Both the position numbers and the translations under genes were made by a program. The notes beneath the pieces were generated by a model, which was given only the letters and a program-made list of their open reading frames with translations, was not told the origin of the DNA and did no database searches. This document shows positions 8,480-17,593 of a DNA stretch of 64,000 bases, piece by piece; within the stretch, counting starts at the first letter, position 1, and each line of letters opens with the position of its first letter. Source of the stretch: Ascidiaceihabitans donghaensis (lineage in GTDB: Bacteria > Pseudomonadota > Alphaproteobacteria > Rhodobacterales > Rhodobacteraceae); contig NZ_OMOR01000001.1 in assembly GCF_900302465.1 (NCBI RefSeq), forward strand, positions 620,001 to 684,000, given 5' to 3'.

Positions 8480-8992
8480 ATGTTCGACACGATGACATTT
8501 ACAAAAATTGCCGGCGGCCTGTGTGGTGCCTTGCTGGTGCTGCTGCTTGGCAAATGGGCAGCTGAGGAACTTTATCATGTGGGCGGTCACGGCGATCATG
8601 CCGCAGCTTACGTGATTGAAGTTGAGGAAGAAGATTCTGGTGCCGCCGAAGTTGAAGAAGTCAGCTTGGACGACCTGTTGGCGTCGGCCGACATTGGCAA
8701 AGGCGCAAAAGTGTTCAAGAAATGCTCAGCTTGTCACAAGCTGGAAGCCGGTGCGAACGGCACAGGCCCTTACCTGTACGGCGTTGTAAACCGCGAAATC
8801 GGTGCGGCGGATGGCTTCGGTTATTCTGATGTATTGGCAAGCATTGGTGGTGAATGGACAGCGGAGAACCTTGATGGGTTCTTGGCCAAGCCAAAAGACT
8901 GGGCGCCGGGCACAACAATGGGTTTTGCCGGTTTGAAAAAACCAACGGACCGCGCCAACCTGATCGCGTATCTCGACAGCCTTGACGAATAA
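8480..8992 (+). CDS. cycM: Membrane-anchored cytochrome c (CycM / c552 type)
   Basis: Electron carrier linking the bc1 complex to terminal oxidases. The 170-residue protein has an uncleaved N-terminal anchor (about residues 9-25), an acidic spacer (EVEEEDSGAAEVEE), the heme-attachment motif CSACH and a methionine ligand within GTTMGFAG. The overall layout (anchor, acidic linker, class I cytochrome) matches CycM of alphaproteobacteria. It probably donates electrons to aa3- or cbb3-type oxidases. A strong terminator follows. Confidence 0.9.
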   Translation: MFDTMTFTKIAGGLCGALLVLLLGKWAAEELYHVGGHGDHAAAYVIEVEEEDSGAAEVEEVSLDDLLASADIGKGAKVFKKCSACHKLEAGANGTGPYLYGVVNREIGAADGFGYSDVLASIGGEWTAENLDGFLAKPKDWAPGTTMGFAGLKKPTDRANLIAYLDSLDE

Positions 8993-9015
8993 TCTGATTC
9001 GCGAAAAATAGCTTT

Positions 9016-9049
9016 CAAGGCCGTATGCACACCGCATGCGGCCTTTTTT
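9016..9049 (+). terminator. Rho-independent terminator of cycM
   Basis: A 10-bp stem, GGCCGTATGC with GCATGCGGCC (one G-U pair), closes a short loop and is followed directly by TTTTTT. Confidence 0.85.
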
Positions 9050-9187
9050 GTTGCGCAACGGGGCGCCGCGCGGTGCGTTAATTCTTCGTTCACATATTCG
9101 CAACTTGAATGTCACAGCACTGGCACAGTAGCGTGAGCGCAATATATTGAGCAGACGTTTACCAAAAACATGAACAGGATCAGCACC

Positions 9188-11125
9188 ATGCAGCAGACCC
9201 GCAGTCAGAACAAAAGTCAGGCCAAAACCAAGCATTTTGATCTGCGTCCCGTGATTTGGACGCTTGGGATCATGGGGTTAAGTTTGATCGTGCTGGCAGC
9301 GTCGATGGTGCGTGCGCAGGATACGGTCAAAACACATGGCTATTCGTTTTACGGGGATTTGACCTATCCCGAAGACTATCCGCATTTCGATTATGTGAAC
9401 CCGGATGCCCCCAAAGGTGGGGAAATTTCGATCGGTACGCTTGGCACATTTGATTCGATGCATCCCTACACACGCAAAGGCCGGGCCGGGGCCTTGTCCT
9501 CGGTGATGTACGAAAGCCTGCTGGGGGCCGGCACAAACGCCGACGCACCCGCCGATGTTTATGCGGAATACTACGGGTTGTTGGCCAAAGGGCTTGAATA
9601 CGATGAAGGCCGAAACTGGGTGATTTTTTACATGCGCCCCGAGGCGCGGTTTTCTGATGGCTCTCCGGTCACCGCCCACGACATCGCATTTTCGCACAAC
9701 CTGCTTTTGGACGAAGGTTTGAAATCTTATGCGGATGCCGTGCGTAAGCGCATTCCCAAAGTCGAAGTCATCGACGATCACACCATCAAATTCTACTTCA
9801 CAGAAGGGATATCGCGCCGCAGTTTGATCGACCAAGTGGGGTTCGTCCCCGCGTGGTCCAAGAAATGGTATGAGGAGACGGGTGCGAGCCTGAACGAATC
9901 CCGCCTTGAGGTTTCACCCGGCTCTGGCCCCTACATGATCGAGGATGTGGATGTGAACCGCCGCGTCGTCTATAAGCGTAACCCCGACTACTGGGGCAAT
10001 GATTTGCCTTTCAATGTCGGGCGCAACAATTTTGACCGTATCCGAATTGAATACTTTGGCGACGACACAGCCCGCTTTGAAGGGTTCAAGGCAGGTGAAT
10101 TCACCATGCGCATCGAAAGCGACAGCAAGCGCTGGGCGACAGGGTACGACTTTTCCAAGATCGACGACGGGCATATCGTGAAGAAAGAACTGCCTGATGG
10201 TGCCCCCGCGACGCCATCCGGTATCGTGTTCAATCTTGGGCGGGAGGTGATGCAGGACCGCCGCGTCCGGCAGGCCTTGGCCTTGGCGTATAATTTCGAA
10301 TGGACCAACGAAAGCCTGCAATATGGCCTGTTCCAACAACGTGCGTCATTTAGCCAGGACACTGAAATCATGGCCAAAGGCACCCCCGAAGGCGCGGAAC
10401 TGGCGTTTTTGCAAAGCCTTGGTGATCTGGTTCCGGCTGACATGCTGTCAGAACCCGTGGCAATCCCCCATACATCCAAAGCAGGCCGCCTTCTGGACCG
10501 CCGCAACGCACGCACTGCGATGCGGCTTTTGGATGATGCGGGCTGGGCCGTTGGGGATGACGGGATGCGGCGCAATGCAGATGGCCAGCCCTTAAGCGTC
10601 AACTTTTTGTTCAATTCGTCTTCACCGTCGACCTTGTCCGCGGCGATGGAAAACTACGTCAACAACGTGCGGAAACTTGGCATCGACATCACCTTTGAAA
10701 AGGTGGATTCGGCCCAATACACGTCGCGTGAACGCGACCGTGACTATGACTTGGTGTATGACAGCTACGCCGCATTTCTGGGCGCAGGAACGGGATTGAT
10801 GCAGCGTTACGGGTCCGAAACAGCCGCGTTTTCGCTGTTTAACCCTGCCGGATTGGCCAGCCCGCTGGTGGATGCGATCATCGAAGCATCACTGCAATCG
10901 GAAACCCGCGAAGAAGAAGTGGCCGTGTTGCGGGCATTGGACCGTGTACTGCGCCACGAGTTTTTCATGATCCCGCTGTGGTACAAAGCCAACCACTGGG
11001 TCAGCTACTACAACATGTTTGAACACCCAGAAAACATGCCCGCCTTTGATTTGGGCTACCTCGATTTCTGGTGGTACAACGCGGACAAAGCCAGCGCTTT
11101 AAAGGCCGCTGGCGCATTGAGGTAA
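9188..11125 (+). CDS. yejA: Oligopeptide ABC transporter substrate-binding protein (YejA-like)
   Basis: Periplasmic binding protein (SBP family 5) that delivers peptides to the YejBEF importer. After a signal sequence ending near VRAQD it has the segment HGYSFYGDLTYPEDYPHFDY and then NPDAPKGGEI, characteristic of YejA. The C-terminus contains the family's FMIPLWYKANHW region. The ATG at 9188 has AGGA 9 bases upstream; an in-frame ATG at 9170 does not. First gene of a tight four-gene operon; yejB begins 6 bases downstream. In enterobacteria YejABEF takes up microcin C and antimicrobial peptides; the natural substrate here is unknown. Confidence 0.9.
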   Translation: MQQTRSQNKSQAKTKHFDLRPVIWTLGIMGLSLIVLAASMVRAQDTVKTHGYSFYGDLTYPEDYPHFDYVNPDAPKGGEISIGTLGTFDSMHPYTRKGRAGALSSVMYESLLGAGTNADAPADVYAEYYGLLAKGLEYDEGRNWVIFYMRPEARFSDGSPVTAHDIAFSHNLLLDEGLKSYADAVRKRIPKVEVIDDHTIKFYFTEGISRRSLIDQVGFVPAWSKKWYEETGASLNESRLEVSPGSGPYMIEDVDVNRRVVYKRNPDYWGNDLPFNVGRNNFDRIRIEYFGDDTARFEGFKAGEFTMRIESDSKRWATGYDFSKIDDGHIVKKELPDGAPATPSGIVFNLGREVMQDRRVRQALALAYNFEWTNESLQYGLFQQRASFSQDTEIMAKGTPEGAELAFLQSLGDLVPADMLSEPVAIPHTSKAGRLLDRRNARTAMRLLDDAGWAVGDDGMRRNADGQPLSVNFLFNSSSPSTLSAAMENYVNNVRKLGIDITFEKVDSAQYTSRERDRDYDLVYDSYAAFLGAGTGLMQRYGSETAAFSLFNPAGLASPLVDAIIEASLQSETREEEVAVLRALDRVLRHEFFMIPLWYKANHWVSYYNMFEHPENMPAFDLGYLDFWWYNADKASALKAAGALR

Positions 11126-11131
11126 GCGCAT

Positions 11132-12226
11132 ATGGGCGCTTATATCGCGCGGCGGCTTTTGCTTGTCATACCGACGTTGATCGGGATTTTGCTTGTCAAT
11201 TTTGTGCTGACGCAATTTGTGCCGGGTGGCCCGGTTGAACAGGCCATTGCGCGGGCGCAAGGGGGCGGCGATGTGTTTGGCAGCTTTGCGGGCGCCAACA
11301 ACGATGCAGGCGTGACCGAAGAATTGAACACGGCGTCTGACAGCACCTATGTCGGGGCGCGTGGTCTGCCGCCAGAGTTCATCAAAGAACTGGAAGCGCA
11401 GTTCGGTTTCGATAAACCGGCGCATGAACGCTTTTTTCTGATGTTGTGGAACTATGCCCGCTTCGATTTCGGAGAAAGCTATTTCCGGTCGATAGAAGTG
11501 ATCGACCTAATTAAAGAAAAGCTGCCCGTTTCGATCACCTTGGGCCTGTGGTCGACCCTGATTGCCTATGCTATTTCCATCCCCCTTGGCATTCGCAAAG
11601 CTGTCCGCGACGGTTCCAGCTTTGATACTTGGACCAGCGGCATAATCATTGCCGCCTATGCTGTGCCAGCCTTCTTGTTTGCCATCATTCTTTTGGTTCT
11701 ATTTGCGGGCGGCAGTTACTATCAAATATTTCCGCTGCGGGGCCTGACCTCTGACAACTTCGACGAAATGTCGGCTTTGGGCAAAGTTGCGGACTATTTC
11801 TGGCACATCGCCTTGCCTGTTCTTGCGTCGACCATCGGGGCGTTTGCCACGCTGACATTGCTGACCAAAAACAGCTTTCTGGACGAGATCAAAAAACTGT
11901 ATGTCGTCACCGCACGCGCCAAGGGATTAAGCGAACGGCAGGTGTTATATGGTCATGTTTTCCGCAACGCCATGTTGATTGTGATCGCAGGTTTTCCAGC
12001 CGTGTTTGTGTCTGTATTCTTTGGTGGATCGGTCATTATTGAAACCATCTTTTCCTTGGACGGGTTGGGGCGCTTGGGCTACGAGGCTGCTGTGGCGCGG
12101 GACTACCCCATTGTGTTTGGCACGCTCTATATCTTTGGCCTGATGGGGCTGCTGGTCGCCATTCTGTCTGATCTGATGTACGTCTTGGTGGACCCACGCA
12201 TCGATTTTGAACGGAGGGAAGGCTGA
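11132..12226 (+). CDS. yejB: Oligopeptide ABC transporter permease (YejB-like)
   Basis: A 364-residue inner-membrane permease of the DppB/OppB type. The N-terminal helix ([24 protein letters not shown]) is typical. About residues 40-80 form a periplasmic insert characteristic of YejB. The cytoplasmic coupling motif lies around [22 protein letters not shown]. It overlaps the start of yejE by 3 bases (TGATG). Confidence 0.92.
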   Translation: MGAYIARRLLLVIPTLIGILLVNFVLTQFVPGGPVEQAIARAQGGGDVFGSFAGANNDAGVTEELNTASDSTYVGARGLPPEFIKELEAQFGFDKPAHERFFLMLWNYARFDFGESYFRSIEVIDLIKEKLPVSITLGLWSTLIAYAISIPLGIRKAVRDGSSFDTWTSGIIIAAYAVPAFLFAIILLVLFAGGSYYQIFPLRGLTSDNFDEMSALGKVADYFWHIALPVLASTIGAFATLTLLTKNSFLDEIKKLYVVTARAKGLSERQVLYGHVFRNAMLIVIAGFPAVFVSVFFGGSVIIETIFSLDGLGRLGYEAAVARDYPIVFGTLYIFGLMGLLVAILSDLMYVLVDPRIDFERREG

Positions 12227-13332
12227 TGGCTTTGTCCCCCCTGAACGCGCGGCGTTGGTCGAATTTCAAAAAGAACAAACGGGCCTATTGGTCGCTTTGG
12301 ATTTTCAGTGTGCTGTTTGTTCTGTCGCTGGGGGCGGAGTTTCTGGCCAACGACAAGCCGCTTTTGGTGCAATATCGGGGTGCGTATTACACGCCGGTGT
12401 TCAATTTCTATGCCGAGACCGAGTTTGGAAGCGACTTTGAAACCGAAGCCGACTACAAAGAAATCGAAGTGGAATGCTTGATTGTGTCGGGCGGGTTGGA
12501 AGACTGCTTTGACGACCCTGAAGGCGTTGCAAAAGACGCGGCAGACGGCGAAGTGAACGGTGAGCCCATCGAAAAAGGCTGGATGATCTGGCCGCTTGTC
12601 CCTTACAGTTTCAATACCGAAGTGGACCGGCCGGGTGCGGCCCCGTTGCCCCCCAACAGCCAGAACTGGCTGGGCACAGACGGGACCAAACGCGATGTCA
12701 CCGCGCGGATCATCCACGGGTTTCGGTTGTCAATTTTGTTCACGCTTATCGTGACCGGGGTGGCGACAGTCATTGGTGTTATCGCGGGGGCAATTCAGGG
12801 GTTTTTTGGCGGTTTGACCGATTTGATCTTTCAACGCGTCATCGAAATTTGGTCCGGCATTCCGTCGTTGTATGTCATCATTTTGATGTTTGCGATTATG
12901 GGGCGTAGTTTCTGGCTGCTTGTGTTCTTGCTGATCCTGTTTTCATGGACTGGGCTTGTGGGGGTCGTGCGTGCCGAGTTTTTGCGGGCGCGCAATCTGG
13001 AATATGTGCGGGCGGCGCGTGCCTTGGGCGTTTCCAATACGACGATCATGTTCCGGCATATGCTGCCCAATGCCATGGTCGCCACGTTGACGATGCTTCC
13101 CTTCATTATCACAGGCACCATTTCCACGCTGGCTGTCCTTGATTTTCTCGGCTTTGGTTTGCCCAGTTCTGCCCCGTCTTTGGGCGAGCTTACGTTGCAG
13201 GCAAAACAAAACCTGCAAGCCCCATGGCTGGCCTTTACCGCGTTTTCGGTGTTTGCCGTCATGTTGTCGCTGCTGATCTTCATTTTTGAAGGCATCCGCG
13301 ATGCGTTTGACCCCAGAAAGACCTTCTCATGA
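12226..13332 (+). CDS. yejE: Oligopeptide ABC transporter permease (YejE-like)
   Basis: A 368-residue DppC/OppC-type permease pairing with YejB. The basic N-terminus (NARRWSNFKKNKRAYWSL) leads into the first helix. A long periplasmic segment (about residues 45-140), typical of YejE, precedes the remaining helices. The EAA-like coupling loop reads RAARALGVSNTTIMFRHMLP. It overlaps yejB upstream and yejF downstream by 4 bases or fewer, implying coupled translation. Confidence 0.92.
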   Translation: MALSPLNARRWSNFKKNKRAYWSLWIFSVLFVLSLGAEFLANDKPLLVQYRGAYYTPVFNFYAETEFGSDFETEADYKEIEVECLIVSGGLEDCFDDPEGVAKDAADGEVNGEPIEKGWMIWPLVPYSFNTEVDRPGAAPLPPNSQNWLGTDGTKRDVTARIIHGFRLSILFTLIVTGVATVIGVIAGAIQGFFGGLTDLIFQRVIEIWSGIPSLYVIILMFAIMGRSFWLLVFLLILFSWTGLVGVVRAEFLRARNLEYVRAARALGVSNTTIMFRHMLPNAMVATLTMLPFIITGTISTLAVLDFLGFGLPSSAPSLGELTLQAKQNLQAPWLAFTAFSVFAVMLSLLIFIFEGIRDAFDPRKTFS

Positions 13333-14909
13333 GTGCTTTGTTGCAGGTGAAAGACCTGAAAGTCGGCTTCCGTCAGGATGGCAAACTGACCCAAGCCGTC
13401 AAAGGCGTTAGCTTTGATGTGCACCGGGGCGAAGTGGTGGCTTTGGTTGGTGAATCCGGATCGGGCAAATCGGTGTCCGCATTGTCCACGGTGTCATTGC
13501 TGGGCGACAGCGCCGAGGTGTCGGGGTCGGTCACCTATGACGGTCAGGAAATGATCGGGGCGGATGACCGTTTGTTGCGCAAGGTGCGTGGCAACGACAT
13601 CAGCTTTATCTTTCAAGAACCGATGACGTCGCTGAACCCGTTGCACACCATTGAAAAACAGCTGACCGAAAGCATTGCTTTGCATCAGGGTATCATCGGA
13701 CCCGATGCGCGGGCGCGGGTTCTGGATATGCTGGACAAAGTGGGTATTCGTGACGCAGAAAGCCGCCTTGGCAGTTACCCTCACCAATTGTCTGGCGGTC
13801 AACGGCAACGCGTTATGATTGCGATGGCTCTATCGAACAAACCCGACATCCTGATTGCGGACGAACCCACCACCGCGTTGGATGTGACCATTCAGGCGCA
13901 AATTCTTGAGCTGTTGGCGGACCTCAAAGACGAAGAGGGCATGGGGCTTTTGTTCATCACCCATGATCTGGGTATCGTGCGCCGCATCGCGGACCGCGTG
14001 TGCGTGATGCAGCACGGTGAAATCGTGGAAACGGGGCCAACAAAAGACATCTTCGACAATCCCCAACATCCCTACACCAAAAAGCTGTTGGGGGCGGAGC
14101 CATCGGGGGCGCCAGCGCCGGTCCCTGCCGACGCGCCGGTCATCGCCGAAACCCAGAACCTGAAAGTCTGGTTCCCCATTCACAAAGGGTTCCTGCGCCG
14201 TGTTGCGGGTCACGTCAAGGCGGTGAACGACGCCAGCATGACCGTCAAGGCTGGCGAGACCCTTGGTATTGTGGGCGAATCCGGTTCGGGCAAAACCACA
14301 ATGGCACTGGCCATCATGCGGCTGATCTCGTCCAAGGGACTGATCAGTTACATGGGGCAAGATATTCGCGCCTGGTCCACCAAGGAATTGCGCAAGCTGC
14401 GCAAGGACATGCAGATCGTGTTTCAGGACCCCTTTGGCAGTTTGAGCCCCCGCATGACCTGCGCCCAGATTATTTCCGAGGGGCTGGCGATTCACAATGT
14501 TGACCCCGACAGGGCAGAACGGGAGCTGGTCACAGAAGTGATGCAAGAGGTTGGCTTAGATCCGGCCACAATGGACCGCTACCCGCACGAGTTTTCAGGC
14601 GGGCAAAGGCAACGGATTGCAATTGCGCGGGCGATGGTGCTGCGTCCCAAGTTGCTTGTGCTGGATGAACCAACATCGGCGCTGGATATGACCGTGCAGG
14701 TGCAAATCGTGGATTTGCTACGGAACTTGCAGGAAAAATATGGGCTGGCCTATTTGTTCATCAGCCACGATCTGAAAGTTGTGCGTGCCATGTCGCACAA
14801 GGTGATGGTGATGAAGCAAGGCGATGTTGTGGAACAGGGCGTCGCAAATGACCTGTTTGAAAACCCGCAGACCGATTACACACGGCAACTGCTGCAGGCC
14901 TCACATTAA
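13329..14909 (+). CDS. yejF: Oligopeptide ABC transporter, tandem ATPase (YejF-like)
   Basis: A 526-residue protein with two complete ABC ATPase domains, powering the YejBE channel. Walker A motifs are GESGSGKS at 41-48 and GESGSGKT at 316-323. Signature motifs are LSGGQRQRV and FSGGQRQRI, and both Walker B boxes are intact (LIADEPTTALD, LVLDEPTSALD). Each half ends with the oligopeptide-transporter extension (NPQHPYTKKLLGAEP; NPQTDYTRQLLQ). Last gene of the operon; no obvious terminator follows. Confidence 0.94.
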   Translation: MSALLQVKDLKVGFRQDGKLTQAVKGVSFDVHRGEVVALVGESGSGKSVSALSTVSLLGDSAEVSGSVTYDGQEMIGADDRLLRKVRGNDISFIFQEPMTSLNPLHTIEKQLTESIALHQGIIGPDARARVLDMLDKVGIRDAESRLGSYPHQLSGGQRQRVMIAMALSNKPDILIADEPTTALDVTIQAQILELLADLKDEEGMGLLFITHDLGIVRRIADRVCVMQHGEIVETGPTKDIFDNPQHPYTKKLLGAEPSGAPAPVPADAPVIAETQNLKVWFPIHKGFLRRVAGHVKAVNDASMTVKAGETLGIVGESGSGKTTMALAIMRLISSKGLISYMGQDIRAWSTKELRKLRKDMQIVFQDPFGSLSPRMTCAQIISEGLAIHNVDPDRAERELVTEVMQEVGLDPATMDRYPHEFSGGQRQRIAIARAMVLRPKLLVLDEPTSALDMTVQVQIVDLLRNLQEKYGLAYLFISHDLKVVRAMSHKVMVMKQGDVVEQGVANDLFENPQTDYTRQLLQASH

Positions 14910-14933
14910 AGCATATTTTACTGGTTTGCCGAT

Positions 14934-15149
14934 TTACTTCTTTTCCGCGCCCCCCCGCGAAAACCAGTAGTTAAGAACCTGAGACATGGAAGCTGCCAAA
15001 ACGCCGACCAGTATCTTCAGAATATCCAAAAACGAATTGTCGCCCAGCTGCATATTTACGACATCGCTGGCCTCAATATAAACGAGCGCGCCAGTCAGGC
15101 CCACGAAACTGCAAACGATAATTATGCTTAGGATCGCTTGAATGTTCAC
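14934..15149 (-). CDS. Small two-helix membrane protein, unknown
   Basis: A 71-residue open frame with a GTG start at 15149 and AAAGGA about 8 bases upstream. It has two hydrophobic helices (residues 5-24 and about 43-62) and a basic tail (WFSRGGAEKK). The size, topology and charged tail recall holin-like or small phage-derived membrane proteins, but no lysis gene is nearby and I cannot assign a family. It converges with yejF, 24 bases away. The binding site and clean topology argue that it is a real gene. Confidence 0.6.
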   Translation of the reverse strand: MNIQAILSIIIVCSFVGLTGALVYIEASDVVNMQLGDNSFLDILKILVGVLAASMSQVLNYWFSRGGAEKK

Positions 15150-15302
15150 GAAAAGTATCCTTTGAAATCAATCCAAGCCGCACATGCGGCGTTGAGTTTT
15201 TAAAATGGGACGCAATACGGCCCTATTGTTTGAAAAATAGCAGTAAATAAGTACCCCCACGCTAAACAGCACATGAAAACCGGTCAAGTCGCGGGGTGGT
15301 TG

Positions 15303-16646
15303 TCAGATCGCTGATGCGTGACCTTTGCGGTCCATGTGATAGGCGTCTACCGCACGTGCAATCAAGCGGGTCAGCGGGGCAGCATCAGCCGGAATTTTTA
15401 GCGTGTTTCCATCAAATTTGACAGCGCCTTCAAACGCGTTTGCGACTTTGCGCAAAATCGAGGACACGTGATCTTCGTGTCCAGGAAACTGCGCGGCGGA
15501 TGCCTTGAAATCGCACATAAGCCGTTCAATCAGCCGTCCGCGCAACAGATCCTCTTGGGTCAGGGCATGTCCTTTGACGGTTGCCATACCGCCACCACGT
15601 ACCAAACCTGCATAAGCTGACGTCACAGGTGCGTTTTGGGCATAGCCTTGCGGGAACTTTGAAATGGAAGACGCGCCCAGACCAATCAGCGTGTCACTGG
15701 TATCGTCTGTGTAGCCTTGAAAATTGCGACGCAGGGTGCCGTTGCGCCGGGCAATGGCCAAGCCGTCGTCTTTGCGCGCAAAGTGGTCAATGCCGATTGC
15801 ATCGTAGCCATCCCATTCGAACAATCGCGCTGCGGTTTCAAACAGGCGCAAACGTTCTTCGGGTTTTGGCAGTAGATCCGTGGGGATCATGGTTTGACGC
15901 CGCGCCATCCAAGGGACATGGGCATAGCCATAAAGCGCCACGCGATCGGGACCAAGCGACAGCAACTTTTGCACGGATTGAGTGATTTTTTCACGGTCCT
16001 GACCGGGCAGCCCAAACAGAATGTCTGTGTTCAGACTGGTCACCCCGACGGCCCGCAACATGTCAACGGCGCGGGCGGTTGTTTCATAGCTTTGGATGCG
16101 TCCGATAGTCTTTTGAATGGCTGGGTCAAAATCCTGAACGCCGATTGATCCACGGGTCATACCTGCGGCTGCTAACGCATCCACACGGGGCTGATCTATT
16201 TCGCCGGGGTCAATTTCGACCGAAAACTCGGCGTTTGGACCAAATGGCAAGACTGCCGCGACATGATCCGCCAGTTCCGTGATCATCTCGGACGTGAGCA
16301 AAGTAGGCGTGCCACCGCCCCAGTGCATGCGTGACAAGGTTATCCCAGGCGCCAATTGTGCGGCAAGCATGTCGATTTCCACCTTGAGCGTATCCAGATA
16401 TCCACGCACTGGTGCACCGCTTTGGGTGCCTTGTGTGCGGCAGGCGCAAAACCAGCACAGCCGGCGACAAAAGGGGATGTGCAGATACAATGACACTTGC
16501 CCATTTTCGGGCACGGCCTGCACCCAATGGCTGAATGTATCCGGTCCGACATCGCCAGAAAAATGCGGCGCTGTCGGGTAGCTCGTGTACCGTGGCACAT
16601 GAGCGTCAAAAAGACCCAGTTTCGAGAATTCGGTTCGCTTTTCCAT
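15303..16646 (-). CDS. hemN: Oxygen-independent coproporphyrinogen III oxidase (radical SAM)
   Basis: Oxidises coproporphyrinogen III to protoporphyrinogen IX without oxygen, using S-adenosylmethionine. The 447-residue protein has the radical-SAM cluster motif C60-x3-C64-x2-C67 plus the HemN-specific extra cysteine C69 in HIPFCRRLCWFCACRT. The SAM-binding GGGTPT segment and the C-terminal HemN domain follow. I chose the ATG at 16646 (MEKRTEFSKLG); an open frame extends to 17264 but overlaps fnrL on the other strand and is not coding. It is divergent from fnrL with an FNR box between them, consistent with low-oxygen induction. Confidence 0.95.
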   Translation of the reverse strand: MEKRTEFSKLGLFDAHVPRYTSYPTAPHFSGDVGPDTFSHWVQAVPENGQVSLYLHIPFCRRLCWFCACRTQGTQSGAPVRGYLDTLKVEIDMLAAQLAPGITLSRMHWGGGTPTLLTSEMITELADHVAAVLPFGPNAEFSVEIDPGEIDQPRVDALAAAGMTRGSIGVQDFDPAIQKTIGRIQSYETTARAVDMLRAVGVTSLNTDILFGLPGQDREKITQSVQKLLSLGPDRVALYGYAHVPWMARRQTMIPTDLLPKPEERLRLFETAARLFEWDGYDAIGIDHFARKDDGLAIARRNGTLRRNFQGYTDDTSDTLIGLGASSISKFPQGYAQNAPVTSAYAGLVRGGGMATVKGHALTQEDLLRGRLIERLMCDFKASAAQFPGHEDHVSSILRKVANAFEGAVKFDGNTLKIPADAAPLTRLIARAVDAYHMDRKGHASAI

Positions 16647-16681
16647 ACGGGAAGGATAAACTTTGGCTAACTCTTCTACTT

Positions 16682-16695
16682 TGACACAGATCAAC
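16682..16695. promoter_or_regulatory. FNR/FnrL box between hemN and fnrL
   Basis: TTGAC-ACAG-ATCAA matches the FNR consensus TTGAT-N4-ATCAA with one difference. It sits 36 bases upstream of the hemN start and 47 upstream of the fnrL start, so it can serve hemN activation and fnrL autoregulation. Confidence 0.85.
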
Positions 16696-16742
16696 ATGCC
16701 GCATCTGTCCACACCTGCGAAAAACTCCAAGAAAGCAGCGCC

Positions 16743-17486
16743 ATGACTGTCTCTCTCGCTTCTATCAACCAAGACTGCGTTGATTGCCCTATCCGGCATC
16801 GCGCTGTGTGCGCACGGTGCGATTCTGAGGAATTGGAACGGCTTGAAGAAATAAAGTACTATCGGTCCTTTGAAGCGGGCCAGACGGTTGTCTGGTCTGG
16901 TGACAAAATGGATTTTGTGGCGTCTGTTGTGTCGGGCGTCGCCAGCTTGACCCAGACTATGGAAGATGGCCGCCGCCAAATGGTGGGCTTGCTGTTGCCG
17001 TCTGATTTTGTGGGGCGTCCGGGCCGCGATCATGCGCATTACGATGTCGTGGCCACTACCGATCTGGTTATGTGTTGTTTTCGCAAACGCCCCTTTGAAC
17101 GCTTGGTCGATGAAACCCCCCATATTGCGGGACGTCTGTTGCAAATGACGTTGGATGAATTGGACGCAGCGCGTGAATGGATGCTGGTTCTGGGGCGCAA
17201 AACGGCGCGTGAAAAGATTGCATCCTTGTTGGCGATTATCGTCAGGCGCGATGCGTCTTTGCACTTTGGTGAGGCCAAAAGCGAAGTCACAATAGACCTG
17301 CCTCTGACCCGTGAAGCGATGTCTGACTATTTGGGCCTGACGCTTGAAACGGTGAGTCGTCAGATGTCTGCCCTGAAACGCGACGGTGTTATTGTCCTGG
17401 ATGGCAAGCGCAAGGTCGTTGTGCCCGATGTCGATCGGTTGATGGAAGAAGCCGGCGACGACAGCGATGGCGGTGTTCTAAGCTGA
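16743..17486 (+). CDS. fnrL: Oxygen-responsive CRP/FNR family regulator FnrL
   Basis: Transcription factor that senses oxygen through a [4Fe-4S] cluster and switches on microaerobic genes. The 247-residue protein has the N-terminal cysteines C12, C15, C23 and C26 (DCVDCPIRHRAVCARC), a cyclic-nucleotide-like beta barrel with further cysteines in VMCCFRK, and a C-terminal winged helix. The recognition helix region reads TLETVSRQMSALKRDG, with the E-SR residues that contact TTGAT half-sites. Likely targets in this window are hemN, fnrL itself, ccoN and ccoG. Confidence 0.95.
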   Translation: MTVSLASINQDCVDCPIRHRAVCARCDSEELERLEEIKYYRSFEAGQTVVWSGDKMDFVASVVSGVASLTQTMEDGRRQMVGLLLPSDFVGRPGRDHAHYDVVATTDLVMCCFRKRPFERLVDETPHIAGRLLQMTLDELDAAREWMLVLGRKTAREKIASLLAIIVRRDASLHFGEAKSEVTIDLPLTREAMSDYLGLTLETVSRQMSALKRDGVIVLDGKRKVVVPDVDRLMEEAGDDSDGGVLS

Positions 17487-17593
17487 CGCTGGGGCTTTGA
17501 TAATTTGCACAATCTGGTGACCTGCACCGAAACCGTTTTGCAAATCAGTACGTCGCATGCCACGTCTTGGGTCTGTTAAGAAAGACATCTTCC

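Noticed and set aside
16647-17264. N-terminal extension of HemN over fnrL
   Set aside because: HemN begins at MEKRTEF; the extension lies antisense to fnrL and across the FNR box.
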